This document shows positions 1 through 10,822 of a stretch of 64,000 nt of DNA, in pieces (position 1 is the first letter of the stretch; every line of letters begins with the position of its first letter). The notes under the pieces were generated by a model. It had not been told where the DNA came from. It did no database searches and worked only from the letters and a program-made list of their open reading frames with translations. Source of the DNA: Psococerastis gibbosa (lineage: Eukaryota > Arthropoda > Insecta > Psocodea > Psocidae); contig OZ020490.1 of the NCBI GenBank assembly GCA_963971405.1, positions 25,631,464 through 25,695,463 of the forward strand, given 5' to 3'. Made by a program: the position numbers and the translations under genes.

Positions 1-9
1 AAGTAGGAG

Positions 10-249
10 CAGTGGCGGCGCTACGGGGGTGCCTGAGGGGGCCTGGCCCCCCCAACAGTTTCTCCGGCCCCTCCGGGGCCCCCCTCCCACTTTTGAGATA
101 TTTCACATGTTGCTAAATTGCAGAATTAGTGAACGGTATACCTGCTCCCAATGAAAAATGTTTTGTTTTTTGATTGGCCCCCCCCCCCAGATAGAAGTCA
201 TGCCCCTCCATGCCCCCCCCCCGCCTTAAAATTTCTAGCGCCGCCACTG
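10..249. mobile_element. hAT-type MITE, 8-bp target duplication
   Basis: A 240-bp element with terminal inverted repeats CAGTGGCGGCGCTA and TAGCGCCGCCACTG, flanked by the exact 8-bp direct repeat AGTAGGAG at 2-9 and 250-257. CAGTGGCGG ends with an 8-bp duplication are the hallmark of hAT transposons. The interior is dominated by C and G runs and has no coding capacity. The intact duplication suggests a fairly young insertion. Confidence 0.9.
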
Positions 250-305
250 AGTAGGAGCAATCTATCATGTCCCCATGAACTTTACAATTCGTGAAATTTT
301 ATGTG

Positions 306-380
306 GACGATGCAGTAGAATCCGGGGTGATAGGCCGTGGTCGTTCTGAAAGCGTACACCCCGGATTCTACTGCATCGTC
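306..380. repeat. Perfect 24-bp-arm hairpin
   Basis: Arms at 306-329 and 357-380 are exact reverse complements and surround a 27-base loop. The arm begins GACGATGCAGTAGAATCC. The left arm and loop resemble 31205-31250, where no matching right arm is present. No target duplication was identified. Confidence 0.75.
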
Positions 381-533
381 ACGTAACTCCGGCCGTGAAA
401 GTCTTTGTAATTATATCGTGAAATTGTAGTCCAATGTTAATAGTAATAATATAAAACATTCTTTTAAAATTAAATTTTAAAAAAATCATATACTTTCCGT
501 AATTACATTGTCATCAATCATCGTTTGTTATAC

Positions 534-922
534 ATATCACTCATGCACGAGAAAAGTGACACATTTCTAAATATTGACTTTTGAGATAATTCAAATTTTA
601 GTTCTGACCATTTTTTAGTTTTTACTTGTAGTACTATCGAGGCACTTAATACTTTTGAGATGTGACAGTTTCCTTGAAAGAGAAGTGTAATTACCACGTC
701 AAGGCCTGGAGCACATTCCGAATTATGTCAGAATTGCCAAACCCGAAGTAGTCAAACTTGACAATGGATCAGTGACAAAACGCAATCTTATGGAAACAAA
801 TTAAACTAGATATGTGCCACTGCATACATAAAATTCGCTATATTTTCCTCGACATTTTTGTATAAATAACTCAATTTTGCAATTTTTTGAAATGTGTCAC
901 TTTTCTCGTGTATGAGCGATAT
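534..922. mobile_element. MITE with about 33-bp inverted termini
   Basis: The left end includes CACGAGAAAAGTGACACATT (near 547) and the right end carries its complement near 889-908. The inverted match runs for roughly 33 bases with two or three mismatches. The interior is about 320 bases, AT-rich and non-coding. Superfamily unknown. Confidence 0.7.
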
Positions 923-1225
923 ATTAGTCTAATTATTACTATTAGTTCAGTTTAGCTTAGTTTAGTTCGTAGTAGTTAGTAGAACACGTAGCCTTTTTAA
1001 CACAATAATTTCTAAGTTTCAATAAAGCAAGGAACCAGCGCGGGTTTATCCCTTAGGGCCCTTGTCTTCATTACAATGTTTAAGACTTAAGATGAAAAAA
1101 TGTAACAATGTATTAATGTATTGTATAGAAGGAAAATAAATGAGTTTAAAAAAATTAAAATTACATAAATTAAAATTAAAAATACCCTATGGTATTGTCT
1201 ATGAAGTAGTCTTCTACAACCATTT
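923..1225. other. Unassigned AT-rich spacer
   Basis: No gene or repeat recognised. It contains a short run of TTAGTT/TAGTTC-like words. Confidence 0.5.
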
Positions 1226-1745
1226 CCTTTCGTATGTATCCGTAATATAAGGAAAGCTTTGTGAAGATCGAAATTTTCGATTTCGTGTTTTTAAATGGGT
1301 TTACACGTTTTGAGGCCCCTGGAACCCAAAAAAGTGGTTTTTATGTTTGTCAACAAGTCTATTCGTCGCAAACTACTGGGTCGGTTTTGATTAAATTTGG
1401 CATGTGGGTTCACAAAAAACATATCTTGGGGCCAATTGTTTTATCTTAAGACATCTCAATTTTGGAGGGGACCAACCTCCAAAAACTGTTAATAAAATAG
1501 TTTTCTCAAAAACGGCTCCAACAATTTTATTTAAATTCAGACAAATTGTAGTCGCTATTAATGTTAACAAAACCCATTAGGCAAAAAAATAGACTATTTT
1601 TTATTTTAAAAAAATGACTAAAAAATAATTTTTGCTTTCTTACTTCAGGTATATTTTAGGAAATAGAATAACAAAACAAAACAAAAATAGGTTGCTTTCC
1701 AAACAAAATCTTGGTTTTGTATTTAAAAAAAATTATTTTTTGTAT
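1226..1745 (+). mobile_element. R1 element, diverged copy
   Basis: Matches the R1 consensus from the TAATATAAGGAAAGCTTTGTG start, through the AAAAAAGTGG and GGCATGTGGGTTCAC blocks, to the AAAACGGCTCC block and beyond. It is diverged and lacks the CAGA microsatellite, and is one of the older copies. The short open frames inside are chance readings of R1. Confidence 0.65.
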
Positions 1746-1909
1746 AATTTATGGATAATTCACTACATTTCATGCGTTCATATTTCAAATTTAACATCTA
1801 AAACGTATATTGTAGTATTATATGGTATATATAACACTGACATTAAATTAACTTTGGTTGAAGAGGTAACCTCCTCGTTATAACCGAAATTAGAGGATAT
1901 GGAAAAAAC

Positions 1910-1982
1910 TGGGCTTGGCAGGATTCGAACCCACGATCTACGCCTAACCGGGGCGTCGTCCTAACCGCTGGACCACAAGCCC
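1910..1982 (-). tRNA. tRNA-like cloverleaf, probably a pseudogene or SINE head
   Basis: The minus strand folds as a full 73-nt cloverleaf. Acceptor GGGCTTG pairs with CAAGCCC, D stem GTCC with GGAC, anticodon stem ACGCC with GGCGT, and T stem GTGGG with CCTGC (one mismatch and a wobble). The T loop is TTCGAAT. The box A region TGGTCCAGCGG and box B GGTTCGAATCC are intact. The anticodon loop is CCGGTTA, so position 33 is C and not the near-universal U, with nominal anticodon GGT (Thr). Position 33 and the palindromic setting argue against a working tRNA. Confidence 0.6.
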
Positions 1983-2342
1983 CGACAAGTCCAGTAAATG
2001 CCAAATCCTCTACTTATGCTCTGATTGACATGATTCGTGTTGCTAGACAGGTTAGCACAACTACACAACTATCTAACCGAACAGGTCTGTGAGCTTTCTT
2101 AATTGCATAAAGGCAATGCTTTATTCAATATATTGTAGTATTATATGGTATATATAAGACTGACATTAAATTAACGTATATATATACTACAATATATTGA
2201 ATAAAGCATTGCCTTTATGCAATTAAGTAAGCTCACAGACCTATTCGGTTAGATAGTTGTGTAGTTGTGCTAACCTGTCTAGCAACACGAATCATGTCAA
2301 TTAGAGCATAAGTAGAGGATTTGGCATTTACTGGACTTGTCG

Positions 2343-2408
2343 GGGCTTGTGGTCCAGCGGTTAAGACCGGTTAGGCGTAGATCGTGGGTTCGAATCCCGC
2401 CAAGCCCC
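2343..2408 (+). pseudogene. Broken tRNA-like sequence in right palindrome arm
   Basis: Inverted copy of the sequence at 1910-1982. The acceptor stem and T arm are perfect, but about six bases are missing from the 5' half of the anticodon stem, so no cloverleaf can form. Box B is intact. Confidence 0.7.
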
Positions 2409-2437
2409 GTTTTTTCCATATCCCCTAATTTTGGTTT

Positions 2438-3107
2438 TCTAAAACGTACCTGAAGTAAGAAAGCATCGATAAAAAAAACATATAAATAGGAAATAAATGA
2501 AAAATAGAAACTCATAGGGGAGAAAAGGAGGATATTCTTAACATTAAAATAAAAATAAAATACAGCAGCAACATTCTTGAATACAGATAAAAACAATATA
2601 TACAGTACCCGCCTGTCACCCTCCACTTGTTTAAGATAGAAAAGCAGCAATGTTAGATCAAGGCAATCTGACCGTTATTGAGACCACAACCGCCCCCGCT
2701 ATGCTTCCCAATAGAAATATCAACCCACACCACTTACCCCCACGACTTCGTGCATCCAATAAATTCAGTTATCAAGTTGAGAAAGACTTTCTTAACCGCG
2801 AATATACGGGGGCAGTGCAATAAGTCCTTAGAAAAAGGTACAAAAACAAAGGATATTCACACATGCTTTATTTATCATTCATGTGTTTATGTATGTTTGT
2901 ACCAGAAGCCGGGGAATCAACAAAGTTCAGAAAAACCAGGAAAAATTATTGTCTTAAATTGATCCCCAGGATAAAAATCAAGACTCAATAGATCAATCAA
3001 TCAATTATCATATGCACATTACATTACAATAAAGTTACTATCGCTGTACTTATGTAGTCTTATTGGCCCAATGCGTCCCCTACAGATTATTTCTACTGCT
3101 ACACTTA
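2438..3107. other. No gene recognised
   Basis: A short R1-like scrap lies at about 2440-2475 (CTAAAACGTACCTGAAG type). The remainder is unassigned AT-rich DNA. Confidence 0.45.
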
Positions 3108-3122
3108 TTATTATTACAAGTA

Positions 3123-3381
3123 GAGTAGTCAGAATGGCGTAGAGGTAACGACTCGGACTATCATCCAGAAGGTGACTGGTTCGAGTCCCACCCGAATGCC
3201 TAAATTTTCTAGTGGTACAATTATTTATCTTCTGACTACCATGCTTCGGAGGGCATGTAAAGCCGGCGGTCCCGGCAGTCTTCCCTGACTGTCGATAGGT
3301 TAAACAGGAGGCTGTTGATGCAACCTGAAAACTCCTGTACCACGGGTAGTACCACCCCGACACGAATTTACTTTACTTTAC
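3123..3381 (+). mobile_element. tRNA-derived SINE with 15-bp target duplication
   Basis: The tRNA-like head (GGCGTAGAGGTAACG box A, GGTTCGAGTCCCA box B) is followed by the CATGCTTCGGAGGGCATG body shared with SINE-A. It then has a different 3' part (GGAGGCTGTTGATGC) and a TTTAC-repeat tail. The direct repeat TTATTATTACAAGTA flanks it at 3108-3122 and 3382-3396, proving a discrete retroposed insertion. It is a sister subfamily to the other SINE-A copies, which end in AGTCCTTATTTA. Confidence 0.88.
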
Positions 3382-3551
3382 TTATTATTACAAGTAATAC
3401 TCAGAAAGGGTATTCTCTTGAGGGGGATTTTCTTAATTGTGCTCGCACTTTCTTAGTTGAGACACTGTCAACTTACCCCTTATTACTTTGTTTATTTCAC
3501 TGTGGTTCGGGTACTCCTACCATAGCTCACTCAATTACCACATCCATCATT

Positions 3552-3640
3552 TAACACCGTCGTGACACCTTACTATTGCGGTATTAAAAAATAAACCCCC
3601 AGTGTTACATTAATCCCAAATCGCCATAATAGGGCTGCAG
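3552..3640 (+). repeat. R5-family MITE end
   Basis: ACACCGTCGTGACACCTTAC then AAAAAATAAACCC and ATCGCCATAATAGGGCTGCAG match the end of the copy at 63395-63704. Only the terminal portion is present. Confidence 0.6.
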
Positions 3641-3995
3641 GCCAACAAGTGTGGCCAGTGTGATAAGTTACTGGCAATATCTATCCTGTACACGGCCATT
3701 GAGGCCATCAAGTATAGCAGTATATTGGATGCATATATTGCTTTCGAATTGGTCGGACTCCAGGTTGCTGCAAGTCGTATACCGATAATAAGAACTGTGT
3801 TTCCACAAGCTATGGCCAATGACCCTCCATCACTATGTTCATTTTGTTCAGGTCAATGCAGTTTCAGTACACACAAAATAATTTAATAACAGAGGCTTTT
3901 AAGGCCGGCGTCACACAATAAAGCACTTGAAGTTGGACTAATGAAAGCGCATTTCCTGCAATAACGCATTTAGATTACTACTTACTACGTTTACT

Positions 3996-4135
3996 ACACT
4001 TTCTGGCCATGCTTCGGAGGGCATGTAAAGCAGGCTTCCTAGTTGAGTGTAAGAGAGGGCTATACGGCCCTAACTCCGCTAAGTTGGCTTAGTAATAGAA
4101 CAACAAAAAAAGTCCTTATTTATTCATTTAAAACG
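3996..4135 (+). mobile_element. SINE-A, 5'-truncated
   Basis: Starts in the segment after box B and retains CATGCTTCGGAGGGCATG, TTGAGTGTAAGAGAGGGCT and the AACAAAAAAAGTCCTTATTTA tail. The tRNA head is missing. Confidence 0.75.
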
Positions 4136-4164
4136 GGCCAATCAGCCCGGATTCTACTACTTTC

Positions 4165-5169
4165 AATAAAAAAGAACCGGTCCGAGTTTACTCGAACATG
4201 CTTTCCAATTTATCGATTAGTAGAGAGAGAAAATGATTAATTTCATGGTAAATAATTTTCCTATGGTTAAATTTCGGATATCACGGGGGGGTTGTCCACC
4301 TGACGTCACTGGAGGTGGCTTAAATTCTAGATAGGTCGGACCTACACATTACCACAACACGGCAATAATGGCAGGGCACGCAATGCATTTGAGCGTGAAT
4401 TTGCTTTCATTTTTTTTTCAAAAAAAATTTTTTTTGCACAAAACCCAATAGTTTTCTGGGGAACCAAACTATCCGGTTTCATTACTCAATTTAACATCTA
4501 AAACATGCTTGAAGTTAGAAGTCATCGATAGAAAGGTTTCGCAGAAAAATTATTTTATAGTCATTTTTAAATAAAATTTAGTTATTTTTATTTTTTTTAC
4601 CCCCTGCAGCAAACTATCAAGGGGCAAGCGACCCCCCGCATTTTATTAACATTAATAACGACTACAATATATGTGAATTTAAAAGAAATCATTTGAGCCG
4701 TTTTTGGGAAATAATTTTTTAGATGTTTTTTTTAGTTTTTTGAGAATAAAACCCCCCTAAATTGAGTTAGCCCAAAATAAAAAAAAATGGTCTGGAGGCA
4801 TGATTTTTATAAACCTACATGCCAAATTTCATTTAAATCGACCGAGTAGTTTGCCCGGAAATCGATGAACAGACAGAGCGACGGAGCGACAGAGCGACAG
4901 ACAGACATTTCGTAAAAAAAACTATAATAATAAAAATGGTCCTGAGGTACGATTTTTGTGAACCTACATGCCGAATTTCATCAAAATCGACCGAGTAGTT
5001 TGCCCGGAAATCGACGCACAGACAGACAGAGCGACAGAGAGACATTTCGTAAAAACCACTTTTTTGTGTTCCTGGGACCTCAAAACGTGTAAATCCGTTG
5101 AAATCTCGGAATCGAAAATTTCGACCGTCACAAAGCTTTCCGTATACTACGTATAAATTGGAAAGCAAT
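4165..5169 (-). mobile_element. R1 element, nearly full length, with internal duplication
   Basis: Runs on the minus strand from GGAAAGCAATAA (its 5' end, near 5169) to AAGAACCGGTCCGAG (its 3' end, near 4165). It carries the poly-C tract, the 3' subterminal repeat and the CGAGTnnACTCG hairpin. The block holding the CAGA microsatellite and the GGCATGTAGGTTCA motif is present twice in tandem (about 4787-4915 and 4932-5052). Confidence 0.85.
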
Positions 5170-5463
5170 AATTATTTCATGATATTTCAAGGCTCCCAGA
5201 TGCTTTTACCAGAGCCATTATAGCCACAAACTGTTAAGCATCGAAAAGGAATAGTGGGCGGCTCCGCCATGCAATGGGACATAGAGGTCCCGTATATGAT
5301 ATTACATATTATATTATATAAAATATTTTCAAGCTGTTAATTGTGATACTGAAAATGTAAATGGCTTCGTTGTGGATCCGATTAATCTGTTGTTGGCACA
5401 TACGCCATAATTATATATTTATTTATTATTTATATATTTCCACATTAAACAATACAAGAAATT

Positions 5464-5655
5464 AATAAATAATTACTTTTTTGTACTAAATTAGGTTTTA
5501 GCGGGGTTAGAGCTATTAAGACCTCTCTTACACTCAACTAAGATGGCTCAGGACCGCTTGCTTTACATGCCCTCCGAAGCAAGTGCAGGACACGAACCAA
5601 AAACCCTTCGGGTGAAAGTCTGGGACCGTACCACTACTCTAGATGTCCTCACAAA
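5464..5655 (-). mobile_element. SINE-A
   Basis: Minus-strand copy with the TTTCACCCGAAGGGTTTTTGGTTCG head region, the diverged body CTTGCTTCGGAGGGCATG and the AAGTAATTATTTATTAATTTC-like tail. The box B region is mutated. Confidence 0.7.
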
Positions 5656-6474
5656 ATTGCTCTTTGTGATAATATCATCAAATAGCACAAGTCTACGCCT
5701 GAGTAGGGTTTTTACCTCTTATCTGGCTTAAGTGAAAATAAGCGATTACATTTAAAAAGTAGCATAACAATATTATGGTAGTTATTATATTTAAAAAAAA
5801 AAAACGGTACCTGCATGATAGTAAGGCACATAACTGTCGAAAAAAGACCGTTAGAGTGGCCCAAACCCCCAAAACCGAAGTCATAGCACAACAAGTGTCA
5901 ATCTTCGCGACATGACAGTGAATGGTGCCCCCACAGCCATCACATAGTAGAGGGCGCCTCCTCAAACCATTGAATTGCATGCCCACTCTATGCTACCTTG
6001 GATAAACACCCATAGATACGGCGGTAATATTAATATGAAACTATCAACCTTCGAAGTCGGGGGCCTTATTTGGAAAACGACATATGCCAGAAACTACAGC
6101 TACAGTGTCTACAGGTCATTAATACATGGTAGGACCAGAGCATATTTTAAGGAAGCCCCATTGAGATGATTTTGCCCCCTACTTTTGGGCATATTGCCCC
6201 TACACAAATTGGACACAAATTTCAAAGTCCAAGACTAACAAAACTAGAAATTAGACGGAAAAAAAAGAAAAAAACAGTCAAAAATTACGCTGTCCATCGC
6301 ATTTATGGCGTCAATTTTGTTTTTAACGTGACCGAAGAAGCCGTGGAACATATTTATGGATGGAGGGGGGGGGGGGATAGATACAAGCGAAATTTACACT
6401 ATATAGAATAGGATTTCAATTTGTGACACCCAGTGAAAATTTCTTAAAAAATGCTCTGGGAAGGGCCGACCCAG
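5656..6474. other. No gene recognised
   Basis: Unassigned DNA. It contains a G run at 6367-6375 and a purine-rich stretch near 6250-6275. The short open frames lack any recognisable motif. Confidence 0.45.
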
Positions 6475-6963
6475 CAAGGCCGTACCCAGGAATTCAGAGG
6501 GGGGGGGGGGGGTTCAGTCGATAGTATCGTATGAAATGTAGTAAAATTATGGCCTATGCATTCAACGTCCAAGTATTAAAGTAACCTATAGACACACATA
6601 TACACGCACGTCAACAGGGGGCCCGGGGGTCCCTCTGGGGAAAGTTTTTGATAAAATAGGAGCATAATAGCGGGGCTTCGCATTTTGATAGCAGTATAAG
6701 GCTTAGATTTGCCATCGAGACTTCATATGACTACAAACAGTGGGCACGGGGGGAAAAGTGTGAAAAAATGGGCCTGAAATTGAGGTTTTACACATTTTTA
6801 CACTCCTAGACTGATTGAAATGACTCTAAACAGGGGGTCCGGGGGTCAGCACAGGAAGAATGTGGGGTTTTTACTAATTTCGGCAGAACTATTATTCGCG
6901 AGAGAGGGTTATTAAAACCGGCTGACACCCCCCCCCCCCTCTCCCCTCTTGGTACGGCCTTTG
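6475..6963. mobile_element. Probable hAT-like MITE, CAAGGCCGTACCC ends
   Basis: CAAGGCCGTACCCAGGAATT at the left and GGTACGGCCTTTG at the right form imperfect inverted termini, each next to a long G or C run. The ends resemble the element at 20275-20450, which has an 8-bp duplication. No clear duplication flanks this copy. The interior repeats GGGGGTCCGGGGGTC-type motifs and is non-coding. Confidence 0.55.
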
Positions 6964-7724
6964 TTGACAGTATATTGCCTCGCTTCGGAAAAGGCTTCTC
7001 GCTGTCAAAAGAGAGCTATGAAACCTTATTCCACTTTTTTCCCCCCTTTCTCTATTTCTATCACTGCCCATACACAATAATTGCGGGGGAGTTTTCTTTT
7101 TCGACATTTTTCATTCGACATTTGCCCAATGTCAGGAACTGGCAAACACAAGACAAATCAAGCAGCATTACATCAATAGTAGAAACGTACAGCACACTAA
7201 GTTCAATGTTTTGTACTGTATTATTTGAGAATAATAGGTACAGACCCTTGCCCATTTGGAGTGAGCCCTTGGGATCCCCAAATTTTGAACTTAATTACAT
7301 AATTATAAAATTTATAAAATTGTGCAGAAATATAAAATGTGAATGCTAGGCACAGATACAACTCATTATATATTTTAGAACTATAGATAGGTTATACAAT
7401 ACCGCGAAAATATACATAGTATGGAAAAAATCATCTTGGCCCCCCCCCCCTAAAAACTTCCTGAGCATGGTCCGGTTGTTCCTTGTTTCCTCTATTTCCG
7501 GATATAAGCCCTTTTGTAGCCACCTATAATACCTACATAAGTTTTTGACATTCACTTTGCCGAATATTACAAATTCATTCGGGAATAATACGAATAAAGT
7601 CCGAAACCCAGTGGGGTCGTTGGCAGGGCAAGTTCCAATACTTGTTCACTTCTAAATAATATAATAATATAATAATCCCAAATAGTACAATACATAGTAT
7701 GTTCAGCAACGTAGATGATTGGGA
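6964..7724. other. No gene recognised
   Basis: Unassigned AT-rich DNA with a C run at 7441-7450. No splice-linked open frames or known repeat. Confidence 0.45.
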
Positions 7725-8226
7725 TCCCTCACCAGCAGCCTGAGCGAGGCGATTATAATACAAGGGTTAAATAAATACCCTAGGATTATAACTGTAAACA
7801 AACAGATTTTGAATAGCACTTTCCATTGCAAAATTATCTTGCTTACATTTATACTACCAGCAGCCTGATCGGGGCGTTTATAATACCGGTATTTATTTAA
7901 TCCACTGGTAAACAAGATAATTTTATAATGGAAAGTGCTATTCAAAATTTGTTTGTTTACAGTTATAATCCTAGGGTATTTATTTAACCCCGGTATTATA
8001 AACGCCTCGATCAGACTGCAGGGGATTAAATAAATACCGGTATAATAATCGTCTCGATCAGGCTGCTGTGGGCCGATTATGGCGATTGGTATTAACTTAC
8101 TCCTGGGGTTAAAACTGTAAACTAACAAATTTCGAATAGCACTTTCCATTGTAAAATTATCTAGTTTACATTTTCAATACCCGGGTATTATATTAACCCC
8201 GGTATTATAATCGCCATGATCGGGCC
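7725..8226. repeat. R5-family MITE cluster, three inverted units
   Basis: Three related units share GATAATACC/GGTATTATAA, TAGCACTTTCCATT and CAGCAGCCTGATC. Units 1 (about 7735-7860) and 2 (about 7880-8018) are inverted relative to each other, and unit 3 follows (8020-8226). Unit boundaries read GATCAGGCTGCTG or its complement. This is a nested or fold-back cluster of one MITE family. Confidence 0.7.
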
Positions 8227-8694
8227 ACTGGTGTGTTATTTTAGCACGTGCAAAAAGTGAGGTGCCGCCAATAATTACAATACAAAGTAGAAACAGTCCA
8301 TCCATAGTCTCCCCCAACGTTGCGCCGATGGCTTATACTTGTGTATGGCCAGATATGTATTCACAACACAGGTTCCAACTTGTTTTGAAACGTACACTGG
8401 TTTTAAAACGTATTTTAATCCCTGAAACTGCTCTATATTAGAGAAAACTGTTCAAAGAAAGAAGTTTATCACACTTTTCGGTCCTACTAAACCAATTTTA
8501 ACCGCACTGACACAGATTAAATAGGCTTAAAGTCGCAAAAAGAGGCCCGTGACATTTACCGCATGTATCACCGCGCACTGTCATAGGCGTACTCAAAAGT
8601 AGAAACAGTCAAAAACTTACATTAGTGCAAATGTAGGCCTACCTCCACTAAAAGGGGCAGCCCTGGCTAACAGTAGAGGCAAAAGTCCACCAAG

Positions 8695-8805
8695 ACCTCC
8701 GAATTGTAGGAGCTAATACAGTCGAAGCACAAAATCGCAAGGAGTGGAAGAGAACATGCCGTATCGCCGACCCCTCATAGGGACAAAAGCGAGGAAAAAC
8801 TAATT
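8695..8805 (+). pseudogene. LINE C-terminal fragment
   Basis: One frame reads DLRIVGANTVEAQNRKEWKR then TCRIADPS, stop, GQKRGKT. This matches the D-L-...-A-Q-[DN]-R-x-x-W-[RK]...C-R-x-A-D-P ending of non-LTR retrotransposon ORF2 proteins. It is a short, stop-bearing, 5'-truncated remnant. Confidence 0.55.
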
Positions 8806-8952
8806 ATGCAAAAGTAAGTTAATACTAATACTAATGCCTAAAAACACATTAAGTTTATAAACTCAGCTTTACCTGTAAAGTCTGAGCCTCCAAGTAAGTA
8901 AGTAAGTAATAAGTAACCTGAGCCGGCTGAGACTGTAAAGTCAGTCGAGAAG

Positions 8953-9090
8953 AAGCAGAGCACGAGGCGGGCAATAAAACCTGTGCGCGGGGGAAATAAG
9001 TCTGCAATAAACAGAGCATAAAAACAGTCATCCCTTTTAGCGCCCCCTCCTAGTTTTGTCCCCAGCTCCTGGTCAACTTGTTACTCGTTT
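8953..9090 (+). repeat. R8 repeat, copy 1
   Basis: GCAATAAAACCTGTGCGCGG and GCATAAAAACAGTCATCCC, with a CTGGTCAACTT ending, pair with the second copy at 9828-9985. Family and mechanism unknown. Confidence 0.55.
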
Positions 9091-9395
9091 CCGTATAGAC
9101 TCCAAACTTCAGAAAACCACGGACCTTCAGCCCAGTTACATCAAAGTCAGATTCTAAGGCAACAGGTAAGGCTCTGTTTTCGCAGAATATTGTTTAGGTA
9201 CATTTTGAAAATACATTCGCACTACATTGTTTACAAACATAAATGTTGAGGTGATGAATCAGGAGAACCAGGCTGAAAACGTACTTCCCAACGTTTCATC
9301 TGCGGTCGACATCTTCATTGGCAGTACGCAGACTTCTAATCCTCCTAGATACATTCACACATTCATAAGTAGAAACTTCTACGTAGTGCACTTTG

Positions 9396-9668
9396 CCAAC
9401 GGCCATACCAAGTTTAATCCATAAGAGCAGAGCCTGTTACAAACTGTAACAAACTTGGTAGTGTGTTCAGCGTTGGCAGGGGAGCATGGTGGGACAAAGC
9501 GCTGGACTGTCAGTCAGTCAAAGTGTGGGTCGTTTTCCCTGAGATGAAGGAGTCTGCTCTTACGGTGCCTCAAGTTAATAAACAGACTCACTCCCCCCGT
9601 CAGACTGACAGGGTTGCTAAAAGCAGAAATGCTGAATGTAGGTGTTGGAAAACAAAAACAAAAACACT
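9396..9668 (+). mobile_element. SINE-B
   Basis: CCAACGGCCATACCAAGTTT head, GTTGGCAGGGGAGCATGGTG, a shortened middle, AGACTCACTCCCCCCGTCAG and GCAGAAATGCTGAA, then an AAAACAAAAAC tail. The middle block (GTTCCCCAAGTGGTTCGG) is deleted. Other copies are at 17079, 21083, 45686 and 49163. Confidence 0.75.
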
Positions 9669-9827
9669 GAAGATGTCGATAGCAGATGCTGGCGAAACAT
9701 TTGAAAGTATGTTTTCATATTGCCCCGGGTGCTACCGCTTCACCATCTGACTCCGGCAATGAAAGCATTTGTAATTACATTGAATTTTAGCGCTTTATAT
9801 AGCCAGGAAACCCAATAAATGGAAAGC

Positions 9828-9985
9828 AGAGCAAGGGGCAGGCAATAAAACCTATCCGGGGGAGAAGGGGAAGGGAAATAAGCCTGTAATAAACAAAGCA
9901 TAAAACCAGTCCCCTGTATGCCCCCCCCCCCTCCCCCCGCGCTGGCGTCCTCCGCACCTGTTCAACTTCTAGCTATTGTATACGT
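9828..9985 (+). repeat. R8 repeat, copy 2
   Basis: GCAATAAAACCTATCCGGGG, AAACAAAGCATAAAACCAGTC and CACCTGTTCAACTT parallel the copy at 8953-9090. A C run occupies the centre. Confidence 0.55.
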
Positions 9986-10182
9986 GACATCATGACTAGA
10001 ATTACGTTCGCACTCTAGCAAAATGCCGGTCATTTTACAGTACGTGACCGGCGTGAGCTGCCATGTTGGTTAACCCCCGTCATGGGTAAGGTCATGCCTC
10101 GCTTCATCCAAGTTACTTGTAGTTGATTTTTTTTTTTTTTAAAGAAGACGGTAGACAGGATTTTTGCTTTTCTATTTATAGA

Positions 10183-10440
10183 CGCTAGTATAAGGAAAGA
10201 TTTGTAATGTACATTTTCGATTTCGAGATTTCAATAGATTTACATGTTTCCCAGGAATCAATAAAGTGATTTTTGAAAAATGCCTGCCACTGTATGTGCA
10301 ACGTTTTTTTTTTTTTTGCTAAATTTAATATTGTACTATATGGATTTGATAAAAATCGGCGCGTAGGTTCTCAAAAAGTATATTTCGTGACAATTTTTTT
10401 TTGTTTAAGATAAATTATATGTTTGAAAGCATTGAAAAAA
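10183..10440 (+). mobile_element. R1 element, degraded 5' part
   Basis: CTAGTATAAGGAAAGATTTG, ATTTCGAGATTTCAATAG and GTAGGTTCTCAAAAAG blocks match R1 with many substitutions. The 3' half is absent. Confidence 0.55.
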
Positions 10441-10745
10441 CCCATAACTTTAAGGCATAAAAAACTAATCATAATTAATGGAAATAATTATATAATTAAT
10501 TAAATTATGCACTACTACATCCTATGCCACGATTTGGTGTGCAGTATTGTTAGGGCATTGTACACTTCTGTCTCTTTTGGACAATGGCAACGATTTCAAG
10601 ATGCCGTCCAGTCAAGGTAAAAAATAAGTTAATAAGTAAAAGTTCATAGTCGTCATTGTTTGGAACACAAGAGTGTTTTGTGTGTTGATGTTGTGGTCAG
10701 GAAAATAATGAAGTATTTTTTATTTGTAATTACATCCATAGCTTA

Positions 10746-10822
10746 GGTAGCGTAGAGGAAAAGCAGGGTCTGCGGAATCTCCCTACACCTGATCGGCTTG
10801 AGCCGAAAGAGATTTTTTTTTG
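10746..10822 (+). repeat. R6 short repeat
   Basis: GGTAGCGTAGAGGAAAAGCA through CCCTACACCTGATCGGC to GCCGAAAGAGATTTTTTTT. Near-identical to 39969-40043, with scraps at 38247-38272 (minus) and about 51000-51145. The GGTAGCGTAGAGG start is box-A-like and the copies end in a T run, so it may be a small pol III-derived SINE. Confidence 0.55.

Larger units (their letters stand above)
1806..2437. repeat. Large palindrome with tRNA-like sequence in both arms
   Basis: The left arm (about 1882-2141) and right arm (about 2178-2437) are inverted copies around a short spacer. Each arm runs from ATTAG.GGATATGG through a tRNA-like sequence to GCAATGCTTTATTC. The sequence just outside the left arm (1806-1852, containing GTAGTATTATATGG) reappears almost unchanged at the centre (2129-2175). 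The structure is therefore flank, arm, copied flank, inverted arm, as expected from template switching or fold-back duplication. Confidence 0.85.

Noticed and set aside
4833..5168. Open frames rich in SVCLSV/DRQTDRQ peptides near R1 microsatellites
   Set aside because: The GTCT/CAGA microsatellite of R1 gives these peptides in every copy (4.9, 11.8, 29.0, 36.6, 43.2 and 63.0 kb).
6166..6411. Lysine-rich open frame as a possible small nuclear protein
   Set aside because: The lysines come from an A-rich stretch; no start context or similarity.
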